12,544 nt of DNA from positions 1 through 12,544 of the forward strand of contig JAJYOQ010000081.1 in NCBI GenBank assembly GCA_021796135.1, given 5' to 3'. The translations under genes and the position numbers were made by a program. The first letter of the stretch is position 1, and the number at the start of each line of letters is the position of its first letter. The notes beneath the pieces were generated by a model, which was not told the DNA's origin, did not search any database, and saw nothing but the letters and a program-made list of their open reading frames with translations. This document shows, in pieces, positions 7,661-12,544 of this stretch. The stretch is from Bacteroidota bacterium. Its GTDB lineage: Bacteria; Bacteroidota; Ignavibacteria; Ignavibacteriales; Ignavibacteriaceae.

Positions 7661-9190
7661 ATGGCTGAAAATACCCCAACCATGAAAAAAACGCTTAGTT
7701 TGACGGGCGTTACCGTCAACGCAATGGCTCTTATTGCACCTGGAGCATTTCTTTGGATCACGTATCAAGTTCAAGCTTCAAACAGCGGCGGAGATACTGA
7801 TATGTGGACAGGAATAGTGGCAGCATTAATTGTAGCTTTTCTTACTGCCGTAGCATTTTCGGAAATGGCACGAAGATACCCGGAAGCTGGTGCCGGCGGT
7901 TCATATTACTTTGCTGAAAAAGCTTTTCTTGATAAAGAAAAATCATCTCATCAAAGATTTGCGCGTATTGCAAAATTTCTTACAGGATGGGCGGCACATT
8001 TATTCTACTGGGTATATCCCGGAGTAATGGTTGCTATGATGGCAACATTGATAACCTATCTGTTTAGTCAGTTCAATGTGACATTGCCAATTTCAATGCA
8101 GATTCTTATAGCAATTATTTTTTCTATATTTGTTGGATTTATTGCAGTAAGAGGTATTAGCGGATCTACTAATGTGGCAATAGTCATTAATATTATTCAA
8201 TTAGTCTCTCTTGTAGGATTCAGTATTTTAGCAATTATGTTTAGAGTTCAGAATCCTTTGCATGCAACTCAATGGCTCCATCCCTCAGCTAGTTCAATTA
8301 TTTTTCCTCATAACCTTGGTGCAATGTTGTTCCAATCGACTATAGCAATTTTGATCCTAGTTGGTTTTGAATCATCAACTTCTCTTGCCGGTGAAGCAAT
8401 TAATCCTAAAAGAGATATACCCCGCGGAGTTCTTTTATCTTTAATTATACAAGGATTATTTGCTTATTTATTTGAGTATTTTGCTGCTAATTATGCAATT
8501 TCAGAAAAATTGGTTTATGTCGGAGCTGACGGTTCAAAATTAACCGGAATAGCTGCTGCAGCAGCCTCAGGAGCTCCAATTGGTGATCTTACTCGCCTTA
8601 TCGGTGATTCAATGCTTGGCGGAAATGGTTTTGCGTTAATGATTGTTATCGCAATTACTGTCGGGCTTGCAGTCTTAGGTACTACACTTGCTGCTATGAA
8701 TACTGCTGTAAGAGTTAGCTTCGCTATGGCACAGGACAAGGAAATGCCAGGTCTTCTTGGTGCTTTACATGAAAAACATGCCACACCTCATAAGGGCGTC
8801 TGGATGCTTGTCTTAGTTTCTGCAATTTTAGGAAGTGTCGGAGTAATAAATGTTACTGCTCTTACGGGTATAACATTAGCATCTAATATAGGTACATTTA
8901 TCCTATACGCAATTATTTGCGGTTTAACTTTTGTTACCTTTATAGGAAGAACAGAATTTCATAGCGGTAAACACGCAATCATACCAATATTAGGATTTTT
9001 AGGAAATATTGGTTTATTAGTTGCAGTTGTATTTATCGGCTTAACTACTCCGGGAGTATCAGCAGATGCTACAAAAATGGCGCTCTGGATAACTGGTGGA
9101 TGGGGATTAATTAGTGCTGTTTATCTTGTGTTAAATAGTAAAAAACATGGCAGATATATTATACCTCCTGTTAGGACTGCTATTAAATAA
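7661..9190 (+). CDS. APC-superfamily amino acid/amine permease
   Basis: An inner-membrane secondary transporter of the amino acid-polyamine-organocation superfamily, 509 residues with about 12-14 hydrophobic segments. Helix 1 carries the broken-helix substrate site (NAMALIAPGAF, residues 20-30). Residues 66-85 have the conserved SEMARRYPEAGAGGSYYFAE loop, and residues 234-255 contain GFESSTSLAGEAINPKRDIP, both hallmarks of the superfamily. The N-terminus is cytoplasmic and soluble up to about residue 12. It follows the porin closely with its own strong ribosome site, and a stem-loop ends the unit 22 bases after the stop. The glutamine synthetase downstream makes an amino acid, polyamine or other nitrogen compound a reasonable guess for the substrate, but the sequence does not specify it. 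Confidence 0.9.
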   Translation: MAENTPTMKKTLSLTGVTVNAMALIAPGAFLWITYQVQASNSGGDTDMWTGIVAALIVAFLTAVAFSEMARRYPEAGAGGSYYFAEKAFLDKEKSSHQRFARIAKFLTGWAAHLFYWVYPGVMVAMMATLITYLFSQFNVTLPISMQILIAIIFSIFVGFIAVRGISGSTNVAIVINIIQLVSLVGFSILAIMFRVQNPLHATQWLHPSASSIIFPHNLGAMLFQSTIAILILVGFESSTSLAGEAINPKRDIPRGVLLSLIIQGLFAYLFEYFAANYAISEKLVYVGADGSKLTGIAAAAASGAPIGDLTRLIGDSMLGGNGFALMIVIAITVGLAVLGTTLAAMNTAVRVSFAMAQDKEMPGLLGALHEKHATPHKGVWMLVLVSAILGSVGVINVTALTGITLASNIGTFILYAIICGLTFVTFIGRTEFHSGKHAIIPILGFLGNIGLLVAVVFIGLTTPGVSADATKMALWITGGWGLISAVYLVLNSKKHGRYIIPPVRTAIK

Positions 9191-9212
9191 CTTCAATAAT
9201 TAATTTTTTTAC

Positions 9213-9243
9213 CGGGAAAAGCCATGAAGATCGGCTTTTCCCG
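9213..9243 (+). terminator. Stem-loop terminator or attenuator after the permease
   Basis: CGGGAAAAGCC (9213-9223) pairs perfectly with GGCTTTTCCCG (9233-9243): an 11-bp stem with a 9-base loop. The following bases, AGTTTATTTCTATT, are only moderately T-rich, so termination may be incomplete. Only 25 bases separate the stem from the phosphatase start, leaving no room for a promoter after it. The phosphatase must therefore be transcribed by read-through or from a promoter inside the permease gene or at the stem itself. Confidence 0.65.
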
Positions 9244-9257
9244 AGTTTATTTCTATT

Positions 9258-9262
9258 AAGGA
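9258..9262 (+). promoter_or_regulatory. Shine-Dalgarno that decides the phosphatase start
   Basis: AAGGA lies directly against the ATG at 9263 (no spacing) but 6 bases before the in-frame ATG at 9269. The second ATG is therefore the better start, shortening the protein by two residues. Confidence 0.55.
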
Positions 9263-9268
9263 ATGCCG

Positions 9269-10102
9269 ATGACGGCAATTGACAATGTTGAAATAAATAC
9301 ATTTAGCTTTACTCATGCCGGGAAAATTCGGGCTGATAATCAGGATTCAGTATTGCTATGCAGGCATGATAATGAAATTAATAACAATGTCGGATATTTG
9401 TATGGAATAGCAGATGGGATGGGAGGTTATGCTCATGGTGGAATTGCAAGTTCAATAGCACTTGAAACATTTTTTGAAACTTTTTATGAAGCTGATGGCG
9501 CATCTCCACTTCAAAAGTTTAAAGTCGGAATTCAAAATGCGAATTTAAGTGTTTATCAAAAAGCCCAGCAATTAAACTCAGGTCGAATGGGGACAACATT
9601 AACAACTGTTAATATTGTTGGACATAACATGTATGTCGGTCATATAGGAGACAGCAGGGCTTATTTGATTAGGAATAATAAAATTTCGTGTCTGACAAAT
9701 GATCATACTAGAGTCGGTGAATTAGTAAGAATGAAAATCCTTTCTCCTGATAAAGTAAGGACACATAACCAGCGTTCAGTTTTAGATAAATGTCTAGGAG
9801 TTAGTTTATTTGTCCAACCGGATATTTTTAAAGTTTCTGTAGCTGAAAATGATATAATATTGCTCTGTACGGATGGTGTCTGGTCAGTAATCGAAGACAA
9901 TGAATTTGCTCAATTATCAAAAGATATAAATGATCCTGAAAAATTAGCTATGAAAATTTTCAATTTAGCAATGGAAAGAGATAGTGATGATAATTTATCA
10001 ATTGTGGCTATTTATTTAAATCACTTAAGTAGAGTTAATGATAAATTAGAACCGCGAAAAATTAGTATTATTCCTAATTTTCTGCGAAAATTAAAAAAAT
10101 AA
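9269..10102 (+). CDS. PP2C-type serine/threonine protein phosphatase
   Basis: A metal-dependent (PPM/PP2C) phosphatase that removes phosphate from Ser/Thr residues, with its active site around two Mn or Mg ions. Numbering from the upstream ATG at 9263 (279 residues; 277 from 9269): RADNQDS at 23-29, DGMGG at 51-55 with the metal ligand D51, GRMGTTLT near 107-114, GHIGDSRAYL near 126-135, LTNDHT at 144-149, LLCTDGVW at 200-207 with D204, and DSDDNLSIVA near 240-249 with D243-N244. All the metal-binding residues are present, so it should be active. The last 25 residues lie outside the domain and end in the basic segment NFLRKLKK, possibly a membrane or partner contact. No membrane helix is present. 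It lies 101 bases before a Ser/Thr kinase, the usual partner, and would reverse that kinase's phosphorylation. Confidence 0.95.
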   Translation: MTAIDNVEINTFSFTHAGKIRADNQDSVLLCRHDNEINNNVGYLYGIADGMGGYAHGGIASSIALETFFETFYEADGASPLQKFKVGIQNANLSVYQKAQQLNSGRMGTTLTTVNIVGHNMYVGHIGDSRAYLIRNNKISCLTNDHTRVGELVRMKILSPDKVRTHNQRSVLDKCLGVSLFVQPDIFKVSVAENDIILLCTDGVWSVIEDNEFAQLSKDINDPEKLAMKIFNLAMERDSDDNLSIVAIYLNHLSRVNDKLEPRKISIIPNFLRKLKK

Positions 10103-10152
10103 TATTTTAAAGACATAATTTTAAATTAAATAAACACCCGATTGAACATACT

Positions 10153-10181
10153 TTGCTTTTATGTTAAATCTTATTTATAAT
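10153..10181 (+). promoter_or_regulatory. Candidate promoter for the kinase-glnA pair
   Basis: TTGCTT (10153-10158) is separated by 17 bases from a perfect TATAAT (10176-10181), giving an expected start near 10188 and a very short leader before the kinase ATG at 10204. A Bacteroidota-style alternative is TTG at 10142 with TAAATCTT at 10165. If either works, the kinase and glnA can be expressed apart from the phosphatase. The region is AT-rich, so this is tentative. Confidence 0.4.
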
Positions 10182-10203
10182 TCATAATTAAATCAAAATA
10201 ACT

Positions 10204-11190
10204 ATGCCAATATCATCCATGCTTCAAATAAGCGACCAATTTGATCATTACCAAATTCGGGAACATTTAGCTAAAGGCGGAATGAGCGATATTTATCGCG
10301 CTTACGATCTATTAAGCGGCAAAGAAGTAGTCTTAAAAATCCCTGATAGAATGTCTATTGGAGATCCTGCTCAGTATGAAAGATTCCAGCGTGAGTTAGA
10401 GGTAATGCGGACTCTAAATCATCCCGCTATTCAAAAGGGTATTGGTTCGGGAAGGTTTAACAATACTCCATATTTAGTAACGGAACTGGTGAATGGAGAA
10501 TCCTTACGAGAAATTATACGTAAAAATTCTCCTTTTACACCTGAAAATGCTATTCAGCTCATTCGTAAAATAGCGGATGGTTTGTCTCATTGTCACGAGA
10601 ATGATATAATCCATAGAGATCTGAAGCCAGAAAATATTTTAGTAAGCACAGACGGACAACCAGTGATTATAGATTTTGGTCTTACGCTGACCAAAGGATC
10701 GCATAGAGTTACTTATGCTAATTTTAGCGGTGCTGCTGGTACTCCTGATTATATGGCTCCTGAACAAATTGAAGGTCATAGAGGAGATAAACGCACTGAT
10801 ATTTATGCTTTGGGGATTATCTTTTTTGAATTACTCTCCGGTCGCTTGCCTTTCGGAGGTGATAATAATTTAGCAATTATGGCGCAGCATTTGCGAGGAG
10901 CAATACCCAGACTTGATAAAGAACAAAAAGGAATTTCTCCGCAATTAGCCTCTGTAATAGCCCGGTGTCTGCAAAGAAATCCGAACGATCGATACAATGA
11001 TATGAAAGAAATGATTAATGAGCTTGATAATTTAGATAATGTTGACATTACAATATTAGATAGAGCAACGGGTGCTGCTTCTGCCGCTCCCTTCTGGAAA
11101 AAACCTGTTTTCATTGCTGTGAGCAGTGCATTTTTAATTATGCTAGCTATTGTTTTTTTAGCTATATTGCTTCAACATTTTCACCATTAA
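10204..11190 (+). CDS. Membrane-anchored Hanks-type Ser/Thr protein kinase
   Basis: A eukaryotic-like kinase of 328 residues that phosphorylates Ser/Thr on cytoplasmic proteins. The domain spans about 16-275: glycine loop LAKGGMSDIYRAYD (22-35), ATP lysine K45 in VVLKIP, helix-C E64, catalytic HRDLKPEN (137-144), DFG (157-159) and GTPDYMAPEQ (179-188). All key residues are present; the activation loop holds T170 and S175 as likely autophosphorylation sites. After a short linker comes a single membrane helix (about 301-323) and only five more residues. It is thus tail-anchored with no outer sensor domain, unlike PknB with its PASTA repeats. No Shine-Dalgarno precedes the ATG; the codon 6 ATG is an alternative start. 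The stop is followed by one base and then the glnA ATG. The preceding PP2C is probably its opposing phosphatase. Substrate unknown. Confidence 0.95.
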   Translation: MPISSMLQISDQFDHYQIREHLAKGGMSDIYRAYDLLSGKEVVLKIPDRMSIGDPAQYERFQRELEVMRTLNHPAIQKGIGSGRFNNTPYLVTELVNGESLREIIRKNSPFTPENAIQLIRKIADGLSHCHENDIIHRDLKPENILVSTDGQPVIIDFGLTLTKGSHRVTYANFSGAAGTPDYMAPEQIEGHRGDKRTDIYALGIIFFELLSGRLPFGGDNNLAIMAQHLRGAIPRLDKEQKGISPQLASVIARCLQRNPNDRYNDMKEMINELDNLDNVDITILDRATGAASAAPFWKKPVFIAVSSAFLIMLAIVFLAILLQHFHH

Positions 11191-11191
11191 T

Positions 11192-12544
11192 ATGATTACA
11201 AATAAAAAAAATCTTACTCCTGAACAATTACTTGAACTTGTCAAGCAAGAAGAAATCAATTTTATTGATTTACAATTCACTGATATTGTCGGCGCACGTA
11301 AAAATGTTACCATCCCTACAAGAGAACTTGAACCAACCCTTAATCATGGGATATGGTTTGATGGATCATCAATAGAAGGATTTGCACGCATTGCTGAAAG
11401 TGATATGTATTTAGTGCCTGATATTTCCACTTTTGCTATTCTACCTTGGCTTTCAGGAAAAGAAAAGACCGGAAGACTTATCTGCAATATTTATACACCG
11501 GACGGACAGCCTTTTTTGGGAGACCCGCGTACTGTTCTTTCAAAAGTTATTAAAGAAGCAGAAGATATGGGATTTATATACAATACAGGTCCGGAATTAG
11601 AGTTTTTCTTACTCAAACCTCTGGGAGAAGGCAATTTAATTACTCCTCGTCCTCAGGACAGCGCGGGTTATTTTGATCAACCTGTTGATATGGTGGCAAC
11701 AAGTCTATGGCGCCAAATGACAGATGCGCTTTCCTCTTTCGGTATTGAAACGGAAACTATGCATCATGAAGTTGCAACCGGACAACATGAAATAGATTTT
11801 CGCTATTCTGATGCATTAAAAACAGCGGATAATTCAATAACTTTTAGAGTACTGGTAAAAATATTAGCTGAGCAAAAAGGGCTTTACGCAACGTTTATGC
11901 CGAAGCCTATAAGAGGTTTGAATGGAAGTGGAATGCATGTGCATCAAAGCTTAAGTTTTAAAATAAACGGTACAAATGCATTTTCAGATCCAGGCGACTC
12001 GCACGGACTTTCCAAAATTGCAAAGCATTTTATCGCTGGTCAATTAAGCCATGCAAGGGGAATGTGCGCAATTCTTGCCCCTCTTGTTAATTCTTATAAG
12101 AGGCTGGTGCAGGGTTACGAAGCTCCAGTGAATGTTAGTTGGGGTAGGATTAATCGATCAGCACTTATTCGTATTCCTCGTGCTCATACTCATGAGTCAA
12201 CTCGTATAGAACTACGCTGCCCGGATCCAAGTTGCAATCCATATCTTGCCTTTGCGGTAATGCTTGCTTCAGGCTTAGATGGTATAAAGAAAGAACTTCC
12301 GCTCCCGGACGCAAATGAGGAGAATGTATATCTCTTACAAAATAATCTAAAAGGTGCTAAACTTAATGTTTTGCCCGGCTCTTTAGAAGAAGCTATTTAT
12401 GAGCTGGAAAAAGATAGCGTTGTAAAGGAAGCTCTTGGCACTCATGTTTTTGATCGTTTTATTAATGCTAAACGATTGGAATGGGAAGATTATCGTTTAG
12501 AAGTTCCTCCTTGGGAATTAAATAAGTACCTACCCAGTTATTAA
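11192..12544 (+). CDS. glnA: Glutamine synthetase, type I-alpha
   Basis: Makes glutamine from glutamate, ammonia and ATP in a cytoplasmic dodecamer, the main step of ammonium assimilation. The protein is complete at 450 residues. Visible signatures: WFDGSSIEGFARI (55-67), metal ligands in GPELEFFL (E135, E137) and HHEVATGQHEID (E193, E200), NGSGMHVHQS with H249, the flap glutamate E310 in GYEAPVNVS, and NRSALIRIP (321-329). The short I-alpha length lacks the I-beta insertion. The I-beta adenylylation motif (Tyr followed by DLPPEE) is not present; the matching region reads ENVYLLQNN. R66 in GFAR fits the arginine tied to glutamine feedback inhibition in I-alpha enzymes. Its ATG is one base after the kinase stop, with no Shine-Dalgarno, implying translational coupling. 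The stop codon ends at the last base of the window. Confidence 0.97.
   Translation: MITNKKNLTPEQLLELVKQEEINFIDLQFTDIVGARKNVTIPTRELEPTLNHGIWFDGSSIEGFARIAESDMYLVPDISTFAILPWLSGKEKTGRLICNIYTPDGQPFLGDPRTVLSKVIKEAEDMGFIYNTGPELEFFLLKPLGEGNLITPRPQDSAGYFDQPVDMVATSLWRQMTDALSSFGIETETMHHEVATGQHEIDFRYSDALKTADNSITFRVLVKILAEQKGLYATFMPKPIRGLNGSGMHVHQSLSFKINGTNAFSDPGDSHGLSKIAKHFIAGQLSHARGMCAILAPLVNSYKRLVQGYEAPVNVSWGRINRSALIRIPRAHTHESTRIELRCPDPSCNPYLAFAVMLASGLDGIKKELPLPDANEENVYLLQNNLKGAKLNVLPGSLEEAIYELEKDSVVKEALGTHVFDRFINAKRLEWEDYRLEVPPWELNKYLPSY

Noticed and set aside
10145..10165. AACATA...TATGTT inverted repeat between phosphatase and kinase as a terminator.
   Set aside because: A 6-bp AT-only-rich stem with a 9-base loop is too weak, and no T-run follows.

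Overview
The window is AT-rich DNA, densely packed with genes and read from both strands. It looks like ordinary chromosome from a free-living, Gram-negative-type bacterium of the Bacteroidota/Ignavibacteriota (FCB) kind. Supporting signs are an outer-membrane porin with a signal peptide, a bacterial complex I, a candidate promoter of the Bacteroidota TTTG / TAnnTTTG type, and weak or absent Shine-Dalgarno sites in front of most genes. The lineage is an inference from gene content, not a database match. I see no tRNA, rRNA, CRISPR array, insertion sequence, phage gene or obvious foreign island.

Left half (1-6179, minus strand): one apparent transcription unit reading asnS (asparaginyl-tRNA synthetase), nuoJ, nuoK, nuoL, nuoM and then the first 170 residues of a CitMHS/NhaD-like sodium:proton antiporter that runs off the left edge. 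The Nuo proteins are membrane subunits of NADH:quinone oxidoreductase. The antiporter sits exactly where nuoN would normally follow nuoM. The nuoA-I genes are not upstream, so complex I is encoded in at least two places.

Middle (6180-6535): a 356-base divergent regulatory region. It carries a good Bacteroidota-type promoter facing asnS, a weaker candidate facing right, three phased TTTAAAT copies and a pair of ATTAAGGT repeats.

Right half (6536-12544, plus strand): first an OmpL-like beta-barrel porin and an APC-superfamily permease, 33 bases apart and preceded by the same 12-base leader. They plausibly move one unknown amino acid or amine across the outer and then the inner membrane. A perfect 11-bp stem-loop follows. 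Next come a PP2C-type serine/threonine phosphatase, a membrane-anchored Hanks-type Ser/Thr kinase, and a type I glutamine synthetase (glnA) that starts one base after the kinase stop. Glutamine synthetase is complete and ends on the last base of the window.

The two arrangements most worth following up are the phosphatase-kinase-glutamine synthetase run, which suggests phosphorylation linked to nitrogen assimilation, and the antiporter inside the complex I cluster, which suggests a Na+/H+ link to respiration. All genes belong to known families; the possible novelty is in how they are combined.
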